Shown one piece after another: positions 50,657 through 59,776 of a stretch of DNA of 64,000 bases. The DNA comes from Chroococcopsis sp964623815 (GTDB taxonomy: Bacteria > Cyanobacteriota > Cyanobacteriia > Cyanobacteriales > Microcystaceae). Below the pieces are notes generated by a model. That model worked only from the letters and a program-made list of their open reading frames with translations, was not told where the DNA came from and searched no databases. The DNA is taken from contig CAZUVR010000020.1 of NCBI GenBank assembly GCA_964623815.1, positions 7,185 to 71,184 of the forward strand, read 5' to 3'. The translations under genes were made by a program, and so were the position numbers. Position 1 is the first letter of the stretch, and each line of letters starts with the position of its first letter.

Positions 50657-52021
50657 CTAGCTCATCAAAGCAAGTATATCCGTTACCACTTTCATACTTT
50701 CCTGATAGAGAAGATCCTCGCCCCAACGCTGTAACTGTCTCCCTAAAAGAGTTTCTGTTTTTTGATCGGCTAAAGAGCTTACCTGCTGAATGCGACAGGC
50801 TTGGGCACCGCCGCCAGCCTCCATACGCATACAGCCGGTAGTTTCCGAACACAAAACGGTACAGCAATCGGCTGTCGGATTGGTAGAACTGAGTTTAATA
50901 CTGATCAGATCGCCAAGCACCGAACCCCAACTAGCCATAGGAATTCCCGCTAATTCGGCTTCGATAGTACGTTGGTTTTCAGTAGTGAAAGTGATGCGCC
51001 TTATATCATAGTCGCCCCCCTCTTCTTTATAACCCACAGCTCGCCATTGCAGACGGCTCGCTACCCAACCTAGATACATCAGAGCTTGAGCTGGATTCCC
51101 CTGCTCATAGTCTACAACGAGACGATCGATCTCTAAAACGGAGCTACGACGTTCTGGGGGGTCAAAAGCTTCGGCGGTTAATTCCTGCCAGGCGGATAAC
51201 CTAGACCAATTGAGGTCAGCCACACCCGCATCGATAGCTAATAATTGGCTCACCTGAGCGAGATCGTTTTGAGGCGAACGGAAGGTGCTAGAGTCGATGA
51301 TGATCGTATCACACTGATTAGCCAGTTTTTTAAACAAGCCATATTCTAAATCCGGGCTGGCTTTCCACCAGAGAAAAGAAGGTAAACCAGGAATCATCAA
51401 CTCGGAGATGATACCGCTTATCCGTTCTAAAGCTTCCGCCGTACCTCTGAGCATAATATACTCGCAACAGATCAAGGTGTTATGGCTACGTTTATTGACG
51501 GGGCAGTAGGCGGATACCTGGGCGCTAACCCCTTCATCGGCTTCGATGGTGGGGCAGAGGGTAATGATACGGCAGGGATTAGATGCGGCGATCGCATCCG
51601 CCAAGCCCACCCCCTCTAAATCTGGGGCGTAGTGACGGCTTGCCATCTCTTCGGCTTTGGCTAATTTCCCCTCCGCTTTCAATTGGGCCACTTCGGCTTT
51701 CATCCGGTCTAATAAATTCGCGTCTGATGTCCCAGTAGGTTCGAGTCCATAATCTTTCTGAATCGACTTGATCGCCGCTACGGTACGCGGCCCGGCTATA
51801 CCATCGATCGGCCCGGTATAGTACCCTAACAGGGTCATCAGGTGTTGTACGTCATCCGGCTCGTAGACGACGAAGGTGAAGGTAGTAGCCCGGGTGGCAG
51901 CTAAACCGTCATCGGAATCGCTGTAAGCCTGCCAGATATTGCGTAATTCGCTTTCTAGAAAATCGAGCGAAACATCCTTAGGTGTTTGTAAAGGTACAAC
52001 TGGCGGTGTTTGAGTAGTCAT
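50657..52021 (-). CDS. opcA: Glucose-6-phosphate dehydrogenase assembly protein OpcA
   Basis: Allosteric activator needed for G6PDH activity in cyanobacteria. At 454 residues it has the OpcA core (about 135-450, with SAYCPVNKRSHNTLICCEYI and SFLWWKASPD). Before it, at about 60-108, stands a peptidoglycan-binding-like repeat (LLGYYTGPIDGIAGPRTVAA), a feature of cyanobacterial OpcA proteins. Cysteines are spread through the C-terminal half (CCTVLCSETTGC), consistent with the known redox control by thioredoxin. It follows zwf by 31 bases. Confidence 0.94.
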   Translation of the reverse strand: MTTQTPPVVPLQTPKDVSLDFLESELRNIWQAYSDSDDGLAATRATTFTFVVYEPDDVQHLMTLLGYYTGPIDGIAGPRTVAAIKSIQKDYGLEPTGTSDANLLDRMKAEVAQLKAEGKLAKAEEMASRHYAPDLEGVGLADAIAASNPCRIITLCPTIEADEGVSAQVSAYCPVNKRSHNTLICCEYIMLRGTAEALERISGIISELMIPGLPSFLWWKASPDLEYGLFKKLANQCDTIIIDSSTFRSPQNDLAQVSQLLAIDAGVADLNWSRLSAWQELTAEAFDPPERRSSVLEIDRLVVDYEQGNPAQALMYLGWVASRLQWRAVGYKEEGGDYDIRRITFTTENQRTIEAELAGIPMASWGSVLGDLISIKLSSTNPTADCCTVLCSETTGCMRMEAGGGAQACRIQQVSSLADQKTETLLGRQLQRWGEDLLYQESMKVVTDILALMS

Positions 52022-52052
52022 AAAATGCTTAATCCTCTACGGTAGTTAACGA

Positions 52053-53582
52053 TTACAAACGTCGCCAACGACGACCATCACGGTTGAGTAAGAACTCGGC
52101 TTCTGTGGGTTCCCAGGTTCCTGCCTCGTATTGAGGCACTGTAGCCGGATCGGCGGGGGCATCCCAAGCCGCTAGAGCCGGTGTCACAACCCGCCAGGCT
52201 TCTTCCACTTCATCGGCGCGGGTGAAGAGAGTCTGATCCCCTAACATCGCATCCAATAATAGGCGGTGATAAGCGTCGGCGGTTGCCATGCCAAAAGAAG
52301 AACCATAATTAAAGTCCATCTCTACGGTACGGGTACGTAATTCCGCCCCGGGCATTTTCGCCTCGAATCTTAGAGCTATACCCTCATTCGGTTGAATCCT
52401 CATGCTCAGTACATTAGCATTAGTTTGATGAGCTACGGACTGGAAGATTAACAGGGGTACTTCCCGAAACTGAATAGCAATCTCCGATACGCGCTTCGGT
52501 AAACGTTTCCCGGTGCGTAGATAGAAGGGCACCCCCTGCCAGCGCCAGTTATCTACCATCAATTTCATCGCCACATAGGTAGGTGTGGTGGAATTGGGAT
52601 CGACTCCCGGCTCCTGTCGGTAGCCCGGCACTGGTTTACCCTTCATCCAACCCGCACTATATTGACCCCTGACGGCAGATTTATCGAGATTGTGAATATC
52701 CGCTAGATGAGTTGCCTGTAACACCTTAACTTTCTCGTTGCGGATACTATCAGCGCTGATGGCGTTAGGTGCTTCCATCGCTGTCAGACAGAATAGCTGC
52801 ATGAGGTGATTCTGCACCATATCCCGCAACGCCCCGGATTTTTCGTAATATCCCGCTCTGTCCTCTACTCCTACGGTTTCCGCTACGGTAATCTGTACGT
52901 GATCTACGAACTGCCGATTCCAGAGCGGCTCGAAGATAGCGTTAGCAAAACGGAAGACTAAGAGATTCTGTACCGTTTCTTTGCCGAGGTAGTGGTCGAT
53001 GCGATAGACTTGGCTCTCTTGACAGACTTTCTGTACGACGCGGTTTAACACCTGCGCCGAGCTTAAATCTTTACCGAAAGGTTTCTCGATTACTAATCTG
53101 TGTTTGATGGGGTCGCTTAACATCCCAGCCGCACCGAGATTTTTAATTCCTGGGGGGAAGAAGTTAGGAGACACCGCCAGATAGAAAACCCGATTGCCTC
53201 TAGTTCCTCTTTGAACGTCCAACTCTTCCAGAAAAACTTTCATTTTTTCGTAGCTTTCCGGATCGTCCATATTACCTGGGAAGTAAAATAGTCCCTCGGC
53301 GAATTCTTTCCATAATTCTTCGTTACCGATACCGTCGGAGAATTCTTCGATACCCTGCCGCATATGTTCGCGGAAGTAGTCGTGACTCCATTCTCGGCGT
53401 GCCGTTCCTACAATAGTCATCTCTGGCGGCAGTCTTCGCTCTCTTTTCATTTGATAGAGGGCGGGGACGAGTTTTCTTTGGGTGAGGTCGCCCGATGCCC
53501 CGAAAATGACTAAAATTAACGGCTCTGGTGTTCTTTCTTGTCGGAGACCGACGCGAAAGGGATTTTCGAGTAAAGTAACCAT
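52053..53582 (-). CDS. zwf: Glucose-6-phosphate 1-dehydrogenase
   Basis: First enzyme of the oxidative pentose phosphate pathway. The NADP-binding GASGDLTQRKL is at 28-38 and the active-site RIDHYLGKE at about 193-201. The 509-residue length is normal. It is transcribed between tal and opcA; OpcA is its activator. The C-terminal residues (RDGRRWRRL) are typical. Confidence 0.97.
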   Translation of the reverse strand: MVTLLENPFRVGLRQERTPEPLILVIFGASGDLTQRKLVPALYQMKRERRLPPEMTIVGTARREWSHDYFREHMRQGIEEFSDGIGNEELWKEFAEGLFYFPGNMDDPESYEKMKVFLEELDVQRGTRGNRVFYLAVSPNFFPPGIKNLGAAGMLSDPIKHRLVIEKPFGKDLSSAQVLNRVVQKVCQESQVYRIDHYLGKETVQNLLVFRFANAIFEPLWNRQFVDHVQITVAETVGVEDRAGYYEKSGALRDMVQNHLMQLFCLTAMEAPNAISADSIRNEKVKVLQATHLADIHNLDKSAVRGQYSAGWMKGKPVPGYRQEPGVDPNSTTPTYVAMKLMVDNWRWQGVPFYLRTGKRLPKRVSEIAIQFREVPLLIFQSVAHQTNANVLSMRIQPNEGIALRFEAKMPGAELRTRTVEMDFNYGSSFGMATADAYHRLLLDAMLGDQTLFTRADEVEEAWRVVTPALAAWDAPADPATVPQYEAGTWEPTEAEFLLNRDGRRWRRL

Positions 53583-53597
53583 AGGATCAAGGTGAAT

Positions 53598-54740
53598 TTA
53601 GGAAACGGGGGCTAATTTTTGTACTTTTTCCTGTAACGATGTCATCAGGGATTGGAATGGTGTGACAAATTTACCGATACCGTCTATGAGTAAGTCTTCC
53701 ATTACTACATCGAGGTTGATATTGACATCGGTATCGTTTAATGCGTCTATAACCGCGTAAGCCTCGTCTATATTGCTCTCGATGCGATCGCCTGGGTGAC
53801 AGTGATCGGCACAAGCTTCGATAGTAGCTGGCGGTAGGGTGTTAACGGTATTTTGTCCGATCAACTCATCCACATACAACACATCGCTATAGGCGGGGTT
53901 TTTTGTGCCGGTACTAGCCCAGAGTAAACGCTGCTCCTTCGCCCCTTTAGCCGCTAGAGCCTGCCATCTTTCGCTACCGTAGATTTCTTTATATTTTTGA
54001 TAGGCTACTTTAGCGTTAGCAATCGCTATCTTCCCTTTAATCGCCTCTAGTTTTTCCTTATCGCCGCCCTCTTTAATCTTGGCATCGAGTCGCTCGTCTA
54101 TATTACTATCGATCCTGCTTAAAAAGAAACTAGCGACGGAAGCTATATTACTAATATCTTTTCCTTCGGCGGCGCGTTTTTCTAACCCTTCGATGTAAGC
54201 CCAAGCCGTATTTACATAACTATCTACGGAAAAGAGTAGGGTGACGTTGACGTTGATCCCTTCCGAAATCACCTGCTGTACCGCCGGTAAACCTTCGGTA
54301 GTGCCGGGAATTTTAATCATCAGATTGGGGCGGTTTATAGTAGCGAAATAACGTCTCGCTTCCTTAATCGTTGATTCGGTATCGAGGGCGATCGTAGGCG
54401 GTACTTCAATACTCACATAGCCATCTAATCCTTTAGATTGTTCGTAGATAGAGCGGAAAACATCACAGGCATTTTTAATATCTTCAAATACTAAAGATTC
54501 GTATATTTCCATCACGGATTTACCCGCTCTTATTCCCGCTTCTATATCAGCATCGTATATTTTATTCCCTTTAATCGCTTTTTCAAAAATAGCTGGGTTA
54601 GAAGTTATACCTACAATTCCTCTAGTTTTAATTAACTCCAGAAGCTCACCAGATTGAATTAAATCTCTACTGAGATTATCCATCCAAATACTTTGACCAT
54701 ATTGTTGCTCAATTTCTAGGATGGGGTTGTTAGCTACCAT
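53598..54740 (-). CDS. tal: Transaldolase
   Basis: Transfers the dihydroxyacetone unit in the non-oxidative pentose phosphate pathway. The Schiff-base Lys143 is in MIKIPGTTEG, and the N-terminal motif GITSNPAIFEKAI is present. The 380-residue length fits the longer TalB-related type found with zwf in cyanobacteria and actinobacteria. It precedes zwf by 15 bases and follows fbp by 88. Confidence 0.95.
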   Translation of the reverse strand: MVANNPILEIEQQYGQSIWMDNLSRDLIQSGELLELIKTRGIVGITSNPAIFEKAIKGNKIYDADIEAGIRAGKSVMEIYESLVFEDIKNACDVFRSIYEQSKGLDGYVSIEVPPTIALDTESTIKEARRYFATINRPNLMIKIPGTTEGLPAVQQVISEGINVNVTLLFSVDSYVNTAWAYIEGLEKRAAEGKDISNIASVASFFLSRIDSNIDERLDAKIKEGGDKEKLEAIKGKIAIANAKVAYQKYKEIYGSERWQALAAKGAKEQRLLWASTGTKNPAYSDVLYVDELIGQNTVNTLPPATIEACADHCHPGDRIESNIDEAYAVIDALNDTDVNINLDVVMEDLLIDGIGKFVTPFQSLMTSLQEKVQKLAPVS

Positions 54741-54828
54741 AAACTACTCCTATAAGGGACGTTTCTATTTACAACTTATCGAAAACGGAAGAATAAAGGA
54801 CGGATGGATGAACTTTTTAAGGTTTTTT

Positions 54829-55860
54829 TTATCTTTGTTTTCTATCCTCGATGAAAGATTCCACGAGTTTCACATCCTCCGGGCTACCGATAATTAGGGG
54901 TGTGCGTTGGTGTAATTTCGTCGGTACGATGTCGAGTAGGTTCTGAACACCATCGCTGGCCCTACCGCCAGCCTGTTCGATAAGGAAGGCTAGAGGAGCG
55001 GTTTCGTAGAGGAGGCGTAATTTTCCCTGTGGATTCTTTTCCGTACCGGGATAAAGGAACACACCCCCCTGCATGAGGATACGGTGTATGTCCCCCACCA
55101 ATGCCCCGCTATAACGGGCGGTATAACCTTCGTGGCGGTGGACGTAGCGGGTATAATCCCGAATAGCTTCGTCCCATTGCCAGAAATTCCCCTCGTTAGT
55201 GCTGTATACAGGCCCGTGAGCCGGAATCTTAATATTTTCCTGAGCGAGGATGAATTCACCCAAACTGGGGTCAAGGATGAAGGAATGAACACCGTCACCG
55301 ATCGAGTAAACTAGCATGGTAGAGGGGCCGTAAAGAACATAACCGGCGGCGATTTGTTGTCTACCACTCTGCAATAAATCGAGGGCTTCTCCGTCCAAAT
55401 CTTCCCCTTGCTGTTGCCGGATGGCGAAGATGGAACCGACATTAAGGTTAATATCCACATTAGATGATCCGTCGATGGGATCGTACAGCAGAGTATAACG
55501 GCCGATGGGGCAGTTTTCAGGAATGTAATAGGGTTTATCCATTTCTTCGGAGGCGAGACGACATACCAAACCACTCTGTTTGAAGACGGCGATAAACACC
55601 TCGTTAGCGTACACATCCATTTTTTTCACCGATTCGCCCTGTACGTTGGTTTCTCCGGTAAAACCGAGGACATCAGCCATTAAACCGGCACGGCTGAGGC
55701 GACGGGCGATTAATTTCGCGGCTAAGGCGATACGATTCATGATAGCGCTGAGGTCTTGCGCGTCCGGGGCGAAACTGTGTAACTGTTGTAATACGTGGCG
55801 GGAGAGGGTGGTACAGTCACGATCGATCGTCAATTCGGGAATATTAATGGTACCTGTCAT
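54829..55860 (-). CDS. fbp: Fructose-1,6-bisphosphatase class I
   Basis: Hydrolyses fructose 1,6-bisphosphate in gluconeogenesis. The class I metal/substrate motif DPIDGSSN is at 127-134 after SEE at 104-106, and GYTARYSGALVGDIHR and GVFLYPGT are typical. Length 343. It heads the fbp-tal-zwf-opcA set, known from many cyanobacteria. The Calvin-cycle bifunctional (class II-type) enzyme would be encoded elsewhere. Confidence 0.96.
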   Translation of the reverse strand: MTGTINIPELTIDRDCTTLSRHVLQQLHSFAPDAQDLSAIMNRIALAAKLIARRLSRAGLMADVLGFTGETNVQGESVKKMDVYANEVFIAVFKQSGLVCRLASEEMDKPYYIPENCPIGRYTLLYDPIDGSSNVDINLNVGSIFAIRQQQGEDLDGEALDLLQSGRQQIAAGYVLYGPSTMLVYSIGDGVHSFILDPSLGEFILAQENIKIPAHGPVYSTNEGNFWQWDEAIRDYTRYVHRHEGYTARYSGALVGDIHRILMQGGVFLYPGTEKNPQGKLRLLYETAPLAFLIEQAGGRASDGVQNLLDIVPTKLHQRTPLIIGSPEDVKLVESFIEDRKQR

Positions 55861-56033
55861 AAATAGGTTTTTTACTGTGGGGCTTATCTATCCCGATTCT
55901 AGAAGACGATCCGAAGTGACTGGATATAACTTTAGACTAGCTTTACCTTCTAAGGATAAACCTAGATAGCCGCAGAACCGTTATTCGGATTACGATAAAG
56001 TAGGAATATTAGTAGTTAGCGATCGCTCATACC

Positions 56034-56258
56034 ATGCAGTCTCAAAAAATCTCGATTTCCTTACCACCATCTGCAATTACTTTTATCGAGCATTATAGAG
56101 TAACAAAAGGATGTCAGTCACGTTCTTCCGTTATCTATGAAGCATTAGAATTGTTACGGGAAAGGGAACTCGAACTTGCTTATAGGGAGGCCGCATCTGA
56201 AGTTGATGCCGATTGGGAAATTACGGTAGGAGAAGGGCTAGGGAATGAAACGTGGTGA
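56034..56258 (+). CDS. Ribbon-helix-helix antitoxin
   Basis: A 74-residue protein with a ribbon-helix-helix N-terminus (KISISLPPSAITFIEHY, SRSSVIYEALELL) and an acidic C-terminal tail (EVDADWEITVGEG) of the kind that wraps a MazF toxin. The following toxin gene starts 14 bases before its stop, so the two are coupled. The RHH part would also bind the operon's own promoter. A GCGATCGC (HIP1) octamer lies upstream at about 56019. Confidence 0.85.
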   Translation: MQSQKISISLPPSAITFIEHYRVTKGCQSRSSVIYEALELLRERELELAYREAASEVDADWEITVGEGLGNETW

Positions 56259-56583
56259 GATAAGGTATGCCAACCTTGACCCCTCAGTCGGCTCAGAAAT
56301 GGCTAAACGCCGTCCAGTGTTAATCGTAAGTAATGACATTAACAATCGTGCGGCTAGCACAGTAACAATTTTGCCGATTACCGCCAATGTAGAAAAAGTT
56401 TATCCCTTTGAGGTTTTACTAGAACCGCCCGACAGTGGTTTACCAAAACCGTCAAAAATTCAAGCGCAACAGATAAGAACTATTTCTGTTCAACGTATAG
56501 ATATTAATGTAATAGGAAGTTTAAGCGCTGAAATGATGGGATTAGTCGATGCAGCTATTAAACTTCATTTGGGGCTTAAGTAA
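56245..56583 (+). CDS. MazF/PemK-type toxin
   Basis: Sequence-specific endoribonuclease-type toxin of 112 residues. It has the MKRGEIRYANLDPSVGSE beginning, RRPVLIVSND with the conserved Arg, TILPITAN and QAQQIRTISVQRI, all typical of the MazF fold. It overlaps the antitoxin gene by 14 bases. It is apparently intact and should be active unless neutralised. Confidence 0.9.
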   Translation: MKRGEIRYANLDPSVGSEMAKRRPVLIVSNDINNRAASTVTILPITANVEKVYPFEVLLEPPDSGLPKPSKIQAQQIRTISVQRIDINVIGSLSAEMMGLVDAAIKLHLGLK

Positions 56584-56628
56584 CTAGTAATACAATAATA
56601 TTTAGTTACACATCTATTTTTTCACCAA

Positions 56629-57192
56629 TCAATAATACCCAACTCCACGAGCGCCAGCTCCGACACCGTGAAAACCAGGGCCAACGCCTCCGCCCACACC
56701 AATCCAGTCAATAAATAAAGCAGTTGTCCCGCCTTTTTCGGGCAAGGAACCTTCTATGACCCTGTACTTATAAAGTAAATCTTTCCCTTCTATCACCGGA
56801 TGACTGATCTCTACTACTGCGATCGTATTATCTTGACGACCCGGTTCGTAAATCGAAATCGTGGCGTTAGGTGGGTCGTTAGAAAAGTTGTCCGGGCCTT
56901 CCCCCGATTTCCATTCATCCATATAAGCCGCCATCGTTATATTACCCGCTATTCGATTGGGGCGATCGGAAAAGTACAGTGTTTGCTGATTGACGTTCAC
57001 CAGACGCAGGGTTTTTGTCGCCGGGTCTATTTTAATATCTTCTGCTGTCTGTACGAACATGAGCTGTATTCTATTCGACGCGGAAGATTCTTTTGGAGAA
57101 GATAAAACTGGAAGTTCCAAACCTATAACCAGTATGGAGAATAGCGCTATCACTGATAACCTGCGAGGGCGAAATTTTAAAAAGCTTTTCAT
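56629..57192 (-). CDS. Secreted hypothetical protein with glycine-rich tail
   Basis: A 187-residue protein with a basic N-terminus and signal peptide (about 1-31), a soluble domain (LRLVNVNQQTLYFSDRPNRIAGN, and ISHPVIEGKDLLYKYRVIEG) and a Gly-rich end (GVGGGVGPGFHGVGAG). Proteins with this YFSDRPxRxAG pattern occur in several bacteria, without known function. It stands alone between the toxin gene and another small secreted protein. Confidence 0.7.
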   Translation of the reverse strand: MKSFLKFRPRRLSVIALFSILVIGLELPVLSSPKESSASNRIQLMFVQTAEDIKIDPATKTLRLVNVNQQTLYFSDRPNRIAGNITMAAYMDEWKSGEGPDNFSNDPPNATISIYEPGRQDNTIAVVEISHPVIEGKDLLYKYRVIEGSLPEKGGTTALFIDWIGVGGGVGPGFHGVGAGARGVGYY

Positions 57193-57280
57193 TACTGCAA
57201 TTTTTTTAGAGATTTTTACTGGGCTAGCTTCCTTTAATAAAGGGAGTTAGGATCGTTGGCTGAGATATTTAGAGTCTTGT

Positions 57281-57577
57281 TTAATGATTGTGGCTAGTTT
57301 GTTCCATACAGGTTTTGAGCTGTTGTTTCTGCTCGGGAGTCAGAATTTTACCAACTTGTTCGAGTTTTTGGACTTTAGATAGGTTCTGCTGTTGCATTAC
57401 CCCTTTAATCGCTTGTGCCTGGGCTACCTTAACGGTCAGTTGACTCACACAATACTCTAAATGTTCTTTTGCGGGGCTTTGAGTTGTTTGTTGAGCGTTT
57501 GCCTTAAATGAAGATGTTACTAGCACAACTTGAGAAGCTAGGGCTAATACAGCGATCGTCTTTTTGATATTTTTCAT
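57281..57577 (-). CDS. Small secreted hypothetical protein with LTPEQ motif
   Basis: A 98-residue protein with a signal peptide (about 1-28, ending ANAQQ). The mature part is helical, has two cysteines (YCVSQL, KTCMEQ) and a LTPEQKQQLK segment resembling the LTxxQ motif of Spy/CpxP-type periplasmic proteins. A 20-bp sequence about 100 bases upstream recurs before another small secreted protein gene (61702-62055). Confidence 0.65.
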   Translation of the reverse strand: MKNIKKTIAVLALASQVVLVTSSFKANAQQTTQSPAKEHLEYCVSQLTVKVAQAQAIKGVMQQQNLSKVQKLEQVGKILTPEQKQQLKTCMEQTSHNH

Positions 57578-57680
57578 AGTTAAGATTAGCTAGTTTGTAC
57601 ATTTATTCTATCGGATAAAAAAATTCTAAATCTTAAAAATTTTCTAAGATTAATTATCCTATATCAAATTAAAATAATAT

Positions 57681-57700
57681 TTTCTTACCATTTTGTGCCA
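57681..57700 (-). promoter_or_regulatory. Conserved upstream motif, copy 1
   Basis: Minus strand TGGCAC-AAA-ATGGTAAGAAA, 103 bases before the start at 57577. A second copy, identical at 17 of 20 positions, is at 62130-62149. AT-rich sequence follows both. Possible shared promoter or operator. Confidence 0.4.
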
Positions 57701-57808
57701 TTTATATAGATAAATTATATAGAGATTTTATGTAAATTTTCCTGACTATCTATGGCACTATAACTATAGCTATTTCACTAAAAATACCAAACTTTTCTTC
57801 TAAAACTA

Positions 57809-58483
57809 ATGAAATTCACCTTGTTCATAGCTTTTTGCCTATCTATAGCTGTAATAAAGCCGGTTCAAGCTCAATCCGATCCCATATCTTCGAGCCAGGG
57901 AATCCGCTTACAGCAAGCGCAACAATCACTGACTCAAGCCACCCAGAATAACAACGCGCAAGGAGAAGCGGATGCACTAATCGTGATCGGTCAGATCGAA
58001 TACTCGCAGGCGGATTATCCCGACGCTACCGCCGCCCTGATGCGAGCCTTAAGTATTTACCGTTATCTACAACAGCCGTTAGGACAGGCGCGGGCTTTGA
58101 CCTATCTAGGCTATATCTATCAGGCACAGGATGACGGAGAACAAGCTCTGAACGCTTATAATCAGGCTCTCATAGCTTATCGGGCGGCACAGGACAATCT
58201 AGGAGAAGCCGCCAGCCTTAACAGTATGGCTCTAGTTCACATGAGTAAAAAGGATTTACAAGCCGCCCTAACCAAATATCAGAGATCACTGGGGATATAT
58301 CAAGAAGTCGGTGATATTCTTAAAGAAGCCAACACCCTCAACTCGATCGGACTAGTGTATCAAGCTCTTGGTCAGACAGCACAGGCTCGCAATTCCTTTC
58401 AGCAAGCCCTACCACTCAGCAAAGAAATTAACGATCAAATTCTCCAAAACCAAATCGAAAGCAATCTCGCCAGGCTCCGCTAA
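57809..58483 (+). CDS. Secreted TPR protein
   Basis: A 224-residue protein with a signal peptide (about 1-21, ending VQAQ) followed by four to five tetratricopeptide repeats covering almost the whole chain (GQARALTYLGYIYQAQDD, NLGEAASLNSMALVHMSK, LKEANTLNSIGLVYQALGQ). Such proteins act as periplasmic or surface interaction scaffolds. The repeats resemble those of the TPR-CHAT protein at 17.5-20.2 kb, but there is no catalytic domain. It is convergent with the next gene. Confidence 0.85.
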   Translation: MKFTLFIAFCLSIAVIKPVQAQSDPISSSQGIRLQQAQQSLTQATQNNNAQGEADALIVIGQIEYSQADYPDATAALMRALSIYRYLQQPLGQARALTYLGYIYQAQDDGEQALNAYNQALIAYRAAQDNLGEAASLNSMALVHMSKKDLQAALTKYQRSLGIYQEVGDILKEANTLNSIGLVYQALGQTAQARNSFQQALPLSKEINDQILQNQIESNLARLR

Positions 58484-58504
58484 GAAAGCCTTAGAAGACG
58501 ATCG

Positions 58505-59272
58505 TCAACACCATGCCTTTATCAATTCAACACCAGCTCTCTTCCATTGAAAATGGCCCGTCTCATCCCGCAGGTAATGTTCCCCTTCCCTTAATTTATC
58601 CTGATTGTTCTTCCTGCTCTTAACAGTGTGAATATGTGAGATAGTCGTTCTCAAAAGCTCGGCTAACTCTCTCGTACTTAGTAACTCTTCACTTATCGAT
58701 GTTTCTGTCTCCAAGCTTGTCAAATCGAACGTCCAACAGTCCGGCGCGTCAGGCACGACATACCATTTGCCAGCTTCTTCTCCGTTCTTGAGTACGAATC
58801 TCACCCATTCGATCGCCTCATCAAGTTGCTCGGTTTCTATTTGAGGATATAACTTTCGTATTATATAGTTGATGTGTACTAACTTGCCTTGCTCTACTTC
58901 TAGTAGCTCTCTGATTTTGGTAGTCACGATCGATGGCGTACCGATAGCCACAGTCTCTTTAGGGACAGATTCAATCAACTTTGGGGAGCTATCTAAATCT
59001 GTCACCTCGGCAGATAGCGGATGGTCAAATTTTTCGCTCTCTTCTGAGGGAATGGGCTGTTTCCCGTCAGGCTCTGTTTCTTCCAACCAGGATGATTGCA
59101 TCGTGGGAGGGGATAGGGGATTGAGTAAGACTTCTATATGGGCTAATTGATTCATGGCAGTCATAGCCGCCTTTTGGTGGTATTCGACCAATTGACGGTA
59201 ATAGTCAGCCAGTTGCTCTAACCATTCTTGTGTATTCGGTGGCGGTGAAGGTGGTGAAGGGTAATTGAACAT
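58505..59272 (-). CDS. Hypothetical protein with possible C-terminal HTH
   Basis: A 255-residue soluble protein without recognised family. N-terminal part: proline-rich, then a helix (EWLEQLADYYRQLVEYHQKAA). Middle: acidic linker, then KIRELLEVEQGKLVHINYIIRKLYP, a short winged-helix-like stretch. C-terminal part: LLSTRELAELLRTTISHIHTVK resembles a MerR/excisionase-type helix-turn-helix, followed by HYLRDETGHFQWKRAGVELI, the wing of such domains. A DNA-binding role is therefore plausible. It follows a small cysteine-rich gene by six bases. Confidence 0.65.
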   Translation of the reverse strand: MFNYPSPPSPPPNTQEWLEQLADYYRQLVEYHQKAAMTAMNQLAHIEVLLNPLSPPTMQSSWLEETEPDGKQPIPSEESEKFDHPLSAEVTDLDSSPKLIESVPKETVAIGTPSIVTTKIRELLEVEQGKLVHINYIIRKLYPQIETEQLDEAIEWVRFVLKNGEEAGKWYVVPDAPDCWTFDLTSLETETSISEELLSTRELAELLRTTISHIHTVKSRKNNQDKLREGEHYLRDETGHFQWKRAGVELIKAWC

Positions 59273-59278
59273 GGCTAA

Positions 59279-59491
59279 TTACTTCCCTGTCTGGTTTTTG
59301 TCGATTTCTCGCAAACATTTACTCTTTATCCCACCGCACTTATTGCCGTATTGGGGGCAGGCCGTGGCGTATGTCTCTCGCTCACACTCCGTATCGCAGA
59401 AGGAACAGACGAGTTTGAATGTCCTCATATGGATAGTACGCTCATGGGCCCTGACGGTGTATTCTTTAACTTTAATCTTCTTGCTTGGCAT
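59279..59491 (-). CDS. Small cysteine-rich (zinc-ribbon-like) protein
   Basis: A 70-residue protein with a basic N-terminus and seven cysteines, including Cys-x2-Cys-x3-Cys (VCSFCDTEC) and Cys-x6-Cys (ACPQYGNKC), suggesting a zinc ribbon. It lies six bases upstream of the possible HTH protein gene on the same strand, so the two may work together. It is short, and no homologue is recognised with certainty. Confidence 0.55.
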   Translation of the reverse strand: MPSKKIKVKEYTVRAHERTIHMRTFKLVCSFCDTECERETYATACPQYGNKCGGIKSKCLREIDKNQTGK

Positions 59492-59749
59492 GATCGGATG
59501 TTTTTTCTGGGTATTTTTCTATACTAGATTACTTGATCTCTGAGCTTTTCCGATACCTTGCTAGCAAATGAATTGCGAGCGTGACATTTATATCAAATCT
59601 TAATTACTGACTACAAACGGTAAAAGCTTCTCTGTGCCCTCTGTGTCTCTGTGGTTCAAATTTTAGTGTAGTCAAGCTTTAGAGAATTGGTATTGCTTTT
59701 GCCTAACTAGTTATGGGATAATCGATTTTACTAAAAATATATCGACTTT
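59492..59749. other. Non-coding spacer with dispersed CTCTGTG repeat
   Basis: An AT-rich stretch. At 59630-59660 stands CTCTGTGCCCTCTGTGTCTC-type sequence, a 9-base periodic pattern that occurs as a dispersed repeat in cyanobacterial genomes. No gene or tRNA is seen. Confidence 0.5.
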
Positions 59750-59776
59750 ATGTATTTTAGGCTAAGACAAGAAACT

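Noticed and set aside
57681..57700. Sigma-54 promoter (TGGCAC element)
   Set aside because: The TTGC element at the required distance is absent and cyanobacteria lack sigma-54.
59265..59543. Plus-strand frame over the small cysteine-rich gene
   Set aside because: The minus-strand protein has a coherent cysteine pattern and tight spacing with its neighbour; the plus frame shows no family or ribosome site.
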